Made by a program: the position numbers and the translations under genes
In this document: one piece after another, positions 8,971 through 19,729 of the stretch
Position numbering within the stretch: the first letter of the stretch is position 1
How the letters are laid out: each line of letters opens with the position of its first letter
Source of the DNA: Luteitalea sp. TBR-22
Lineage (GTDB): Bacteria; Acidobacteriota; Vicinamibacteria; Vicinamibacterales; Vicinamibacteraceae
Direction: 5' to 3'
DNA: 64,000 bases
Assembly (NCBI RefSeq): GCF_016865485.1
Contig: NZ_AP024452.1
Location: 2,130,501-2,194,500 of the forward strand
Notes under the pieces: model-generated
Told to the model about the DNA's origin: nothing
Seen by the model: only the letters and a program-made list of their open reading frames with translations
The model's database searches: none

Positions 8971-9117
8971 GGTGCCCGGTACTCGGTGCTCGGTGCCCGG
9001 TACCCGGTGCTCGGTGCCCGGTACCCGGTACTCGGTACCCGGTACTCGGTACCCGGTGCTCGGTGCCCGGTGCCCGGTGCCCGGTACCCGGTGCCCGATG
9101 CCCGGTACCCGGCGTCC
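8971..9117. repeat. Heptanucleotide tandem repeat array, GGTRCYC x 21
   Basis: Twenty-one contiguous 7-bp units with the pattern GGT-R-C-Y-C. Units are GGTGCCC, GGTACCC, GGTACTC or GGTGCTC, with one GATGCCC and a degenerate last unit (GGCGTCC). Variation is confined almost entirely to positions 4 and 6. Stray degenerate copies occur at 8950-8963. The array lies between two minus-strand genes, 9 bp after the M28 peptidase stop and about 100 bp before the VWFA gene start. A 7-bp period shifts frame every unit, so open frames through it are not convincing genes. Confidence 0.95.
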
Positions 9118-9126
9118 GCCGCCCGA

Positions 9127-10692
9127 TCAGTACCGAAACTTCGGCGGTGCGTCCGAGTTCGCCAGGGCCTTCACCGCTTCGACCGTCAGCCTGACTGTCC
9201 GCGCCATCTTGTCGAAGTCCACGCGATCGATCGTGTCGCTCGGCTCGTGGTAGCCGGGATGGAACCCACCGAACAGCCAGACGGCCGGCACGCCGTGCTG
9301 CAGGAACGGCAGGTGGTCGCAGCGGAACAGCGTCCGCATGGACGACTCGCGATCGAACTTGTCGCTCAGGGTCAGGCCCGCGGCCGGCGCGGCCTGCCGG
9401 AGGACGGCCGCCAGGTCCGGACTGTAGGCCGCGCCGACCAGGTTGAGCTGATCGCTCCGGCCCGCGGTGATCTCGTAGGCGCCCTCGCTCTCGGGCGTGT
9501 GCGCCTCGTTGCGTCCCACCATGTCGAGGTTGAGCACCGCGCGCGTCGTCGGCAGCGGGCGCAACGGGTGCGCCGCGTAGTGATACGAGCCGAGCATCAA
9601 CTGCTCCTCGGACCCGAACGACACGAAGAGGACGCTGCGTGCGAGGCGGGCGCCGGCCAGTTGGCGTGCCACTTCCACCATGGCCACCGTGCCCGACCCG
9701 TTGTCGTTGGCGCCAGGGTAGAGGCGCCCCTGCTGCACCCCGAGGTGGTCGTAGTGCGACGTCACCATGATCGTCTCGTCGCGGAGGCGGGGATCGGTGC
9801 CCGGCAGCAGGCCGACGACGTTCCATGAGGGCTGGGGCGTGGCGTCGGCGCCGTTGACGGCGCGCAGCGAGACCGTCACGCCCGGCAGCGCCTGCGACGC
9901 GGGGCGGCCCGTGGCGTCGATGGCCCGCTGCAGGTCGGCGGGCGCACGGCCCGTGCCCCGCAGCAGGGCGACGGCGGCGTCGGCGGGAAGCGTGACGCGC
10001 GGGATGCCGAGCGCCCCCGCGACGAGCGCCTGCGCCGGGGCGTTGGCGCGTTCGGGAGGACGCGGCGCCGTGCGATGCGTGTTGATCGGTTCGGTGACGA
10101 GCAGCACGGCCGCGGCGCCGTGCTGTTGGGCCGTGCGCGTCTTCTGCCACGCGTTGGCGTGCAGCGTGAAGCCGGCGCCGTGCAATGGCGAGCGGGTGTC
10201 GTCTTCCTGTGGCTCGTGATCGAAGACGAGCACCGCCTTGCCGCGCACGTCGAGGCCCGCGTAGTCGTCGTAGCCGAACTCCGGCGCCGTGATGCCGAAG
10301 CCGGCGAAGACGACGTCCAGCGTGAGGTCCACCGGCGACGTCGGCGCGGGGAAGGCGACCGACAGGGGCGCGAATCGCTGCTCGTCACTGCCACGCCGCA
10401 CCACGACCGACGATCGCTCGCGGTCGAGGTGCAGCGGCACGAGGTCGAAGCGCTGCAGGTAGGCGTCGCCGTCGGCCGGGCGCAGTCCGGCATCGCGCAG
10501 GCGCCCGACCAGGTACTGCGCCACGGCATGGCTGCCGGGCGTGAGCGACGCGCGTCCGGCCGACTCGGCCGACGTCAGGACCTCGAGATCGGCGCGCATG
10601 CGTGCCGTTGCCGCGTCGAGGGCGGGCGGCTGCGCCAGCAGGGCGGTCGCCGGGAGGGCGATCAGGAGCGACAGGAGGATGCGGGTCGGCAC
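9127..10692 (-). CDS. Exported M28 family metallopeptidase
   Basis: 521 residues from a GTG at 10692 placed directly before a clean signal peptide (PTRILLSLLIALPATALLAQ). A PA-like insert (about 130-260: FAGFGITAPEFGYDDYAGLDV) precedes the M28 zinc-peptidase core. The metal ligands are visible in order: His-Asp in SHYDHLGV, Asp in GANDNGSG, the Glu pair in SFGSEEQLMLGS, then Asp in LNLDMVGRNE, and His in GGFHPGYHEPSD near the C-terminus. Such proteins are periplasmic or secreted aminopeptidases or carboxypeptidases using two zinc ions. A second gene of the same type lies at 28436-30088. Confidence 0.88.
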   Translation of the reverse strand: MPTRILLSLLIALPATALLAQPPALDAATARMRADLEVLTSAESAGRASLTPGSHAVAQYLVGRLRDAGLRPADGDAYLQRFDLVPLHLDRERSSVVVRRGSDEQRFAPLSVAFPAPTSPVDLTLDVVFAGFGITAPEFGYDDYAGLDVRGKAVLVFDHEPQEDDTRSPLHGAGFTLHANAWQKTRTAQQHGAAAVLLVTEPINTHRTAPRPPERANAPAQALVAGALGIPRVTLPADAAVALLRGTGRAPADLQRAIDATGRPASQALPGVTVSLRAVNGADATPQPSWNVVGLLPGTDPRLRDETIMVTSHYDHLGVQQGRLYPGANDNGSGTVAMVEVARQLAGARLARSVLFVSFGSEEQLMLGSYHYAAHPLRPLPTTRAVLNLDMVGRNEAHTPESEGAYEITAGRSDQLNLVGAAYSPDLAAVLRQAAPAAGLTLSDKFDRESSMRTLFRCDHLPFLQHGVPAVWLFGGFHPGYHEPSDTIDRVDFDKMARTVRLTVEAVKALANSDAPPKFRY

Positions 10693-10770
10693 GACGCGGC
10701 AGTGTACGCCGACCGCTGGCCGAAACATGCGGATGGCGCGGGGACTCACCGCGCCGCTCCGCGTCTCACC

Positions 10771-11718
10771 TCATGCCGGAACGGTGGAGGCGACCAGGCG
10801 CTTCATGTAGGCGAGGGCCATGGCGGTCGCGCGATCGACCTCCTCGATGCCGGCGACGCGGTGGTCGACCACGCACGGCAGGCAGTACTCGGAGACGAGG
10901 TAGCCGTCGTAGCCGATCCGCTGCAGCTCCGCCAGATAGCGCGCGTAGTTCACCGGACCACCGAACGACGGGCACGGCCCCTGGGCGACGCCGCCATCCG
11001 GCGCGTCGACGAAGTTCCAGGCGCCGTAGTGCGTCAGCAGGACGTGCTCGCCACAGGCCCGGACCGCCTCGGTCATGTAGGCATCGGACTGCCGCTCCTT
11101 GAACAAGGGCGCGTCGAGGCAGGCTCCCACGTTCGGGCGATCGAGCTCGCGGATCATCGCGAGGGTGTCCTCGTAGCCGGGGCGCAGCACCGGGGCGTGG
11201 TTCTGCAGGGCGAGCGTCAGCCCGCGCTCGGCGGCGAGGTCGGCAGTCTCCCGCAGGCCGTCGAGGGCGCGTTGCCATCGGCGGAGGTCGGCCGGGTAGA
11301 GCCGGCTGTAGTAGTTGCCGCGCTCGTACGGCACGTAGGTCGCCGTGTCGTCCTCGTCGTCGACCAGGCCCGGCCAGGCCGCGAAGACCTTGACCAGCGG
11401 CACGCCGAGGTCCACGGCCAGGTCGAGCACCAGGCGCATCATCGCCAGGTTGTTCTCGCGCTCCTCCATCACCGGGCTGGCGAAGTTGGACATGCTCTCG
11501 ATCGCACAGAGCTCGATGCCCTCGCCGTCGGCGGCGGCGCGAACGGCGGCGCGGTCGGCGCGCGTCAGGTCGAGCGGCGAGGCCACCGGACGCTTGGTCT
11601 CGATCGACAGGCCGTCGAAGCCGAGGTGCCGCGCCTTGCGGACCTGTTCGATCAGGCTCAGGGCGGGGCCGTCGTAGAACAAGCCCGCGTACGTCACCGT
11701 CAGCAACCCGAACCTCAC
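10771..11718 (-). CDS. Sugar phosphate isomerase/epimerase (xylose isomerase-like TIM barrel)
   Basis: 315 residues from a GTG at 11718 preceded by GGGAGGCGG at good spacing; frames further upstream are non-coding in character. The sequence shows the AP-endonuclease-2 (xylose isomerase-like) TIM barrel: early strand FGLLTVTYA, GFDGLSIETK, ELCAIESMSNF, then metal-site strands ALQNHAPV, GACLDAPLF, LLTHYGAWNF and DGYLVSEYC with acidic and His ligands. Members include sugar isomerases, epimerases and inosose dehydratases. The sugar substrate cannot be read from sequence. No signal peptide is present, so it is probably cytoplasmic. Confidence 0.8.
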   Translation of the reverse strand: MRFGLLTVTYAGLFYDGPALSLIEQVRKARHLGFDGLSIETKRPVASPLDLTRADRAAVRAAADGEGIELCAIESMSNFASPVMEERENNLAMMRLVLDLAVDLGVPLVKVFAAWPGLVDDEDDTATYVPYERGNYYSRLYPADLRRWQRALDGLRETADLAAERGLTLALQNHAPVLRPGYEDTLAMIRELDRPNVGACLDAPLFKERQSDAYMTEAVRACGEHVLLTHYGAWNFVDAPDGGVAQGPCPSFGGPVNYARYLAELQRIGYDGYLVSEYCLPCVVDHRVAGIEEVDRATAMALAYMKRLVASTVPA

Positions 11719-11959
11719 GTCCGCCTCCCGTCGTGGCGCTCCACGCTGCGCATGGCGCTTCATGTCACGCGGCGGGGCCGCCGTCAAGTGTCGAGCCGAC
11801 CACGCGTCCTCGCGGCGCCCGGGACCGCTCGGCATGCCGCGCTGCCGAAGAAGGCCCTTGATTGCCCGGCAACGAACCCGTACCGTGGCGCGCAGCGCGA
11901 CGAGGCCGGCCGCCGCGCCTTGGTCATCGGCCGGCACGGTTCGTTATCGAGGAGACACG

Positions 11960-12919
11960 ATGATCGGTCGGGTGGCAGGGGCCGCAGTGGTCTTGCTGGC
12001 GGCAGTGGGGTCCACGGGAGCGTACGCACAGGCGCCGCAGCCCTCCGATGCGCTGATCGGGCGCTGGGATCTCGTCGTCGAACGCGGTGCGCAGACGGCG
12101 CCTTCGTGGCTGGAGGTCGAGCGCTCCGGTACCGCGACCCTCGTCGGCCAGTTCGTGGGCAGCGGCGGCAGCGCTCGGCCGATCGCGAAGATCGAGTTCG
12201 CCGACGGCACCTTCCGCTTCGCGATCCCCCCGCAGTGGGAGAGCAACCCGAAGGACATCACCTTCGAGGGCCGCGTCGAGGGCGAGCGCATCAGCGGCTC
12301 GACGACGATGGGCGATGGGCAGGTGGTGAAGTGGACGGGCACGCGCGCCCCGGCGCTGCGCCGGGCCGGCAAGCCCGTGTTCGGCGAACCGATCACGCTC
12401 CTGGCCAGGGCGTCGCTCGAGGGCTGGCAGCCGCACGGGCGCGGCGAGAGCCAGTGGAGCGTCAAGGACGGGGTTCTGGTCAACGCCAGGAGCGGGGCCA
12501 ATCTCGTCACCACCCGGACGTTCGAGGACTTCAAGCTGCACGTCGAGTTCCGGGTGCCCAAGGGCTCCAACAGCGGGATCTATCTTCGCGGTCGCCATGA
12601 ACTGCAGATCGACGATGCCTACGGGCTCGAGCCGTCGTCGCACCACCTCGGCGGGCTCTACGGGTTCATCGCCCCGAGCGAGGCGGCGGCGCGTCCGGCG
12701 GGCGAGTGGCAGACGATGGACGTCACCCTCGTGGGGCGGATGCTGACCCTCACGCTGAACGGCACGATGGTCATCTGCAACCGTGAGATTCCGGGCATCA
12801 CCGGCGGCGCCCTCGACAGCAAGGAAGGCGAGCCAGGACCGCTCTACCTGCAGGGCGACCACGGCCCCGTGGAGTATCGGAACATCGTCCTCACGCCGGT
12901 CAAGGGCACGGCGCGCTGA
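11960..12919 (+). CDS. Secreted DUF1080 (3-keto-disaccharide hydrolase-like) protein
   Basis: 319 residues from an ATG at 11960 with GAGGAG just upstream. Residues 1-23 are a signal peptide (VAGAAVVLLAAVGSTGAYAQ). Residues 30-120 form a beta-rich domain, and residues about 130-317 carry the DUF1080 concanavalin-like fold (EDFKLHVEFRVPKGSNSGIYL, EWQTMDVTLVGRMLTLTLNG, GPLYLQGDHGPVEYRNI). DUF1080 proteins include glucanase-like and 3-keto-disaccharide hydrolases acting outside the cytoplasm. The nearby TIM-barrel isomerase is divergent, 241 bp away, so a shared sugar pathway is possible but unproven. I saw nothing distinctive in the 241-bp gap. Confidence 0.82.
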   Translation: MIGRVAGAAVVLLAAVGSTGAYAQAPQPSDALIGRWDLVVERGAQTAPSWLEVERSGTATLVGQFVGSGGSARPIAKIEFADGTFRFAIPPQWESNPKDITFEGRVEGERISGSTTMGDGQVVKWTGTRAPALRRAGKPVFGEPITLLARASLEGWQPHGRGESQWSVKDGVLVNARSGANLVTTRTFEDFKLHVEFRVPKGSNSGIYLRGRHELQIDDAYGLEPSSHHLGGLYGFIAPSEAAARPAGEWQTMDVTLVGRMLTLTLNGTMVICNREIPGITGGALDSKEGEPGPLYLQGDHGPVEYRNIVLTPVKGTAR

Positions 12920-12933
12920 GGCATGGGCAGGTC

Positions 12934-12961
12934 GGGGTGCCGCGCTGGTCGGCGGCACCCC
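12934..12961 (+). terminator. Hairpin terminator after the DUF1080 gene
   Basis: GGGGTGCCG, a 10-nt loop, then CGGCACCCC gives a perfect 9-bp GC-rich stem starting 15 bp after the stop. No strong T-tract follows, although the downstream stretch is locally T-richer. Confidence 0.6.
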
Positions 12962-13015
12962 CGTGTAAGTTTGTCGTAAGGCTTCCCGACAGTCTGGGGC
13001 GAGACGGTGTAAATA

Positions 13016-13036
13016 GGACGCGAAATCGTCGCGTCC
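13016..13036. promoter_or_regulatory. Inverted repeat upstream of the metalloprotease gene
   Basis: GGACGCGA-AATCG-TCGCGTCC is a perfect 8-bp inverted repeat about 80 bp before the metalloprotease start. The bases just before it (TAAATA at 13010-13015) are unusually A/T-rich for this genome and could be a -10 element. It is an operator candidate only. Confidence 0.4.
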
Positions 13037-13114
13037 ATCTCTGCTGTCGAGCATGGACCGCAATGTGCATGACGAGGGCCGACTGTTTCCCTCTCCTGCA
13101 TACGTAGCCAATCC

Positions 13115-14605
13115 ATGCTGAAGTCCGTCGCCGTCGGCACCCTCCTCGCCCTCCTCGCCCTGGCTCCCAACACCGCCCTGGCACAACCCTCAGACCTGCT
13201 GCTTCCGTCGCAAGCGTCCACGACACGCCCACAGGGTGTGGCGATGGGGCGACGTTCGCGGCCAGTGCGTGTCAGCTTGCCGGCGCTCGCGCGTGAGAGC
13301 ATCAAGCTCGACCTCTTCGACGATGTCGTGGTGACCGTCGACCGCGTGCTGGTCGACCAGCCCGGTCCGGACCGCCTCGTATGGGTGGGCAAGGACGAGT
13401 TCGGCGCGCAGGCCGTCATCACGGTGGCCGCCGGCGTGTTGACCGGCACGGTACACATGCCGTTCGGGATCTTCGAGATCACGCGCGACCCGGGTGGCGA
13501 CTACCGCGTCGTGGAGATCGACCCGGCGGCGTTCCCCACCGAGGATCCCGACGACGCGGCGGCCGGCCTCGACCTCGTGAGCGAGGTCGTCACCGACCCG
13601 GTCGCCAACACCCCGACCGGGGAGTTCAGCCTGACGGGCACGCCCACCGACATCGCCGTGATGATCGTGTGGACCCCGCGGTCGGAGACCGCCGGCGGCG
13701 GTCGCGCCGCGATGGACAGCCTCGCCCTGAACCTCGTGGCCAATGCCAACCAGGTGTACGTCAACAGCGGCGTGAACGTGCGCCTGACGCTGGCCTACGC
13801 TGGCCCCATCAGCTTCACGGAGACCACGAGCGCGAGCACCGACGTGGCCAGCCTGCGGTCGCCGACCGACGGCAAGGCCGACGGCATCCATGCCCTGCGC
13901 GACACGTATGCCGCTGACATCGTGACCATGCTCGGCGAGTACAGCGGCACCGGCTCGTGCGGCTACGGCTACATCATGACCCCGCTCTCCTCGAGCTTCG
14001 CCTCCTCGGCGTTCAACGTCGTGGACCGCGGCTGCTCGCTGGGCAACCTCTCGTACGCCCACGAGGTCGGGCACAACCAGGGGATGCTGCACAACCGCGC
14101 CGACGCGGGCGGCCTGACGCCCTCGCAGCCCTACGCCTACGGCTACCAGGATCCGTCCGGCGCGTTCCGCACGGTGCTGTCCTACGGCTCGATGGTGCGC
14201 ATCCCGTACCTGTCCAGTCCGCTCACGACGTACGGCGGACGTCCCACGGGCACCAGCACCGAGGACAACGCGCGCACGTTGTCCCTGAACGCCGCCACCG
14301 TCGCCGCGTTCAGGGGCGGCTCGACCACGACCACGCCAACCACGTCGCCCTCGTGCACCTACGCGCTGTCGGCCACATCGCTGACGTTTCCGGTGGGTGG
14401 AGGCTCGAAGTCGGTGTCGGTGACCGCTCCGAGCGGCTGCGCCTGGACGGCCACCGAGTCGTCGGGTTGGGTGTCGCTCAACACCACGGGCGGGACCGGC
14501 AGCGGCACGGTGGTCGTCACCACCACCGCCAACGGCAATGGGTCGACCCGCAAGACCACCGTCAAGATCGCCGGACTGAACGTCTCGGTGCGACAGCGCT
14601 ACTGA
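13115..14605 (+). CDS. Secreted zinc metalloprotease with C-terminal BACON-like domain
   Basis: 496 residues from an ATG at 13115; residues 1-23 are a signal peptide (VAVGTLLALLALAPNTALAQ). A propeptide-like region (about 25-175) precedes a reprolysin/metzincin-like catalytic domain starting near IAVMIVWTPRSE. The zinc motif is HEVGHNQGMLH, a perfect HExxHxxGxxH, followed by a likely Met-turn (SYGSMVRIPYLSSP). After a Thr-rich linker, about 85 C-terminal residues form a BACON-like beta-sandwich (CTYALSATSLTFP, GCAWTATESSGWVSL). BACON modules usually bind mucin or carbohydrate, so a substrate-targeted extracellular protease is likely. It has its own terminator and operator-like repeat. Confidence 0.88.
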   Translation: MLKSVAVGTLLALLALAPNTALAQPSDLLLPSQASTTRPQGVAMGRRSRPVRVSLPALARESIKLDLFDDVVVTVDRVLVDQPGPDRLVWVGKDEFGAQAVITVAAGVLTGTVHMPFGIFEITRDPGGDYRVVEIDPAAFPTEDPDDAAAGLDLVSEVVTDPVANTPTGEFSLTGTPTDIAVMIVWTPRSETAGGGRAAMDSLALNLVANANQVYVNSGVNVRLTLAYAGPISFTETTSASTDVASLRSPTDGKADGIHALRDTYAADIVTMLGEYSGTGSCGYGYIMTPLSSSFASSAFNVVDRGCSLGNLSYAHEVGHNQGMLHNRADAGGLTPSQPYAYGYQDPSGAFRTVLSYGSMVRIPYLSSPLTTYGGRPTGTSTEDNARTLSLNAATVAAFRGGSTTTTPTTSPSCTYALSATSLTFPVGGGSKSVSVTAPSGCAWTATESSGWVSLNTTGGTGSGTVVVTTTANGNGSTRKTTVKIAGLNVSVRQRY

Positions 14606-14615
14606 GCGGCACCGC

Positions 14616-14665
14616 GCCCGCACGGCCACCGACGACGACTCCGGTCGTCCGAGGTGGCTGCGGGC
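14616..14665 (+). terminator. Long interrupted hairpin after the metalloprotease gene
   Basis: Three nested pairs of arms (GCCCGCA/TGCGGGC, GCCACC/GGTGGC, GACGAC/GTCGTC) fold into one tall hairpin 10 bp after the stop codon and about 55 bp before the next start. Confidence 0.6.
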
Positions 14666-14719
14666 CCTCACGGTCCTCGCTGGAGCAGGGAACCTGCCCT
14701 GCCGATTGAGGGACTCAGG

Positions 14720-18346
<3,627 letters not shown>

Positions 18347-18412
18347 GCTTGTCGGCTGATCCGACCTGATGGCACACTCGCGCCCGGACCCCTTCAATCC
18401 ACGGAGGCATGC

Positions 18413-19039
18413 GTGCGCACCAGGATCCTCGTCGCCGACGACCACTCGATGGTGGCCGACGGACTCGGACGCATCGTGGCGGATGTGGCCGACCTGCTCG
18501 GCGCTGCGCACGACGGGCGTGAACTGGTGGAGGCCGCCACGCGCCTGAAGCCCGACGTCATCGTGACCGACGTGGAGATGCCTGAACTGAGCGGCATCGA
18601 TGCCATGCGGCACCTCCGGATGGTCGGTTGCACGGCCCGCTTCATCTTCCTGACGATGCACCGATCGCCGGAACTGGCCGCCGAGGCGCTGCGTCTCGGG
18701 GCGTCGGGGTACCTGCTCAAGGAGGATGCGGGCGAGGAACTGCTGGTGGCGATCAAGGCCGTCGTCGGCGGCCGCACCTACCTGACGCCCCGCCTCACCG
18801 CGCACGTGCTGCGGCAGATGGCCGCTCCTCCCGATGCGGTCTCGACGCTGTCGGACCGGCAGCGGCAGGTGTTGCGCCTCGTCGCGCTCGGCAAGCGCAT
18901 GAAGGAGATCGCGTCCGAACTGGACATCTCGGTGCGTACCGTCGAAGGCCACAAGGCGCAGTTGATGGATCGACTCGGCTGCGAGAGCACCGCCGACCTG
19001 GTGCGGATCGCGATCAAGCAGCACATCGTGCCGCAATGA
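18413..19039 (+). CDS. NarL/FixJ-family response regulator
   Basis: 208 residues from a GTG at 18413 preceded by GGAGG at ideal spacing. The receiver (residues 1-120) has DDH at 10-12, phospho-acceptor Asp53 (VTDVEMPELSG) and a Lys in the YLLKEDAG segment. A LuxR-type helix-turn-helix occupies about 140-205 (LSDRQRQVLRLVALGKRMKEIA, SVRTVEGHKAQLMDRLG). It lies 66 bp behind the hybrid kinase and is its probable cognate regulator. Its DNA site is unknown; the three-part element that starts 13 bp after its stop is a candidate target of this or the following receiver system. Confidence 0.9.
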   Translation: MRTRILVADDHSMVADGLGRIVADVADLLGAAHDGRELVEAATRLKPDVIVTDVEMPELSGIDAMRHLRMVGCTARFIFLTMHRSPELAAEALRLGASGYLLKEDAGEELLVAIKAVVGGRTYLTPRLTAHVLRQMAAPPDAVSTLSDRQRQVLRLVALGKRMKEIASELDISVRTVEGHKAQLMDRLGCESTADLVRIAIKQHIVPQ

Positions 19040-19051
19040 GCGGGCGCGCCA

Positions 19052-19118
19052 CCGCGTAGTTTCCGCCGCCTGCTCACGGGGTTCACCGGATGTGCGTCGC
19101 CGCTGCGGCGCCTAGCAT
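19052..19118 (+). promoter_or_regulatory. Three-part promoter-like element, copy A
   Basis: GTAGTTTCC at 19056, GATG at 19089 and TAGCAT at 19113, ending about 50 bp before the receiver-only gene. The GATG-to-TAGCAT offset is exactly 24 bp, as in the copies at 23756 and 28058. TAGCAT may act as a -10 hexamer. Confidence 0.6.
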
Positions 19119-19166
19119 GACTGCGCCCGAGCGGCGATCGTCAAGGGGCGGTCGCCTGACCCCGCC

Positions 19167-19583
19167 ATGCCCCGCTGCCGCGTCGTGCTCGCCGAGGACC
19201 ATGCCCCGATGGCGGCGGTGCTGCGCGCGCTGCTCGGGGAAGTGTTCGACGTCGTGGCGGAGGTCGCCGATGGCGAGGCCCTCCTGGCGCACTCCACGGC
19301 CCTGGCCCCCGACGCCATCGTGTGCGACATCGGCTTGCCGCGCCTGAGTGGCCTTGACGCCGCCGAGCGGCTGCTGGCGCGCGATGCCCACGCCTGCATC
19401 GTGCTCGTGACGATCGACGTCGATCCGTCGTGCGTCAATCGTGCCCTGGCCATCGGGGTGCGCGGCTACGTCGCCAAGCCGGACGCCGGCGAGGAACTGG
19501 TCCCGGCCGTGCTGGCGGCGCTGGCGCGCCGCGTATATCTCTCCTCGAGCGTGCGCCCCGCCCCGCCGTCACGCCATCCGTAA
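19167..19583 (+). CDS. Receiver-only response regulator
   Basis: 138 residues from an ATG at 19167. This is a complete CheY-like receiver: acidic pair ED near residue 10, phospho-acceptor Asp in IVCDIGLPRLSG (about 53), Thr in LVTIDVD and the KPDAGEE loop. The protein ends about 15 residues after the receiver (VYLSSSVRPAPPSRHP), so there is no DNA-binding output. The tail resembles the linker that in neighbours precedes a LuxR domain, so it may be a truncated NarL-type regulator or a phosphate-sink or relay protein. It is preceded by element A, and it is followed by the TonB receptor and ABC-sensor kinase. Confidence 0.82.
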   Translation: MPRCRVVLAEDHAPMAAVLRALLGEVFDVVAEVADGEALLAHSTALAPDAIVCDIGLPRLSGLDAAERLLARDAHACIVLVTIDVDPSCVNRALAIGVRGYVAKPDAGEELVPAVLAALARRVYLSSSVRPAPPSRHP

Positions 19584-19619
19584 CCACGGACTTCGAGCTC
19601 AGCCGGAATCCTTCCGTGG
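19584..19619 (+). terminator. Hairpin after the receiver-only gene
   Basis: CCACGGA and TCCGTGG pair across a 22-nt loop directly after the stop at 19583. A further 7-bp pair (GACAGCG at 19672, CGCTGTC at 19711) lies in the leader of the TonB receptor gene. Both are weak structural predictions. Confidence 0.35.
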
Positions 19620-19729
19620 CTTCGGTGCGTCTCTCCCTCCGAGCCCGGGTCGGTGGACTGCGCGGGGACCTGACAGCGTGTCCTCAATCGTGTAAGTCGA
19701 GCCCGACATTCGCTGTCGAAGATCCCGCC

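Noticed and set aside
8971-9117. CRISPR array
   Set aside because: Units are 7 bp, directly contiguous, with no spacers and no cas genes in the window.
8937-9253. Plus-strand frames through the heptanucleotide array giving repeated PGARCPVPG-like peptides
   Set aside because: A 7-bp unit shifts frame at each repeat and several frames stay open equally. The frames run into the antisense end of the peptidase gene. It is a DNA repeat, not a gene.
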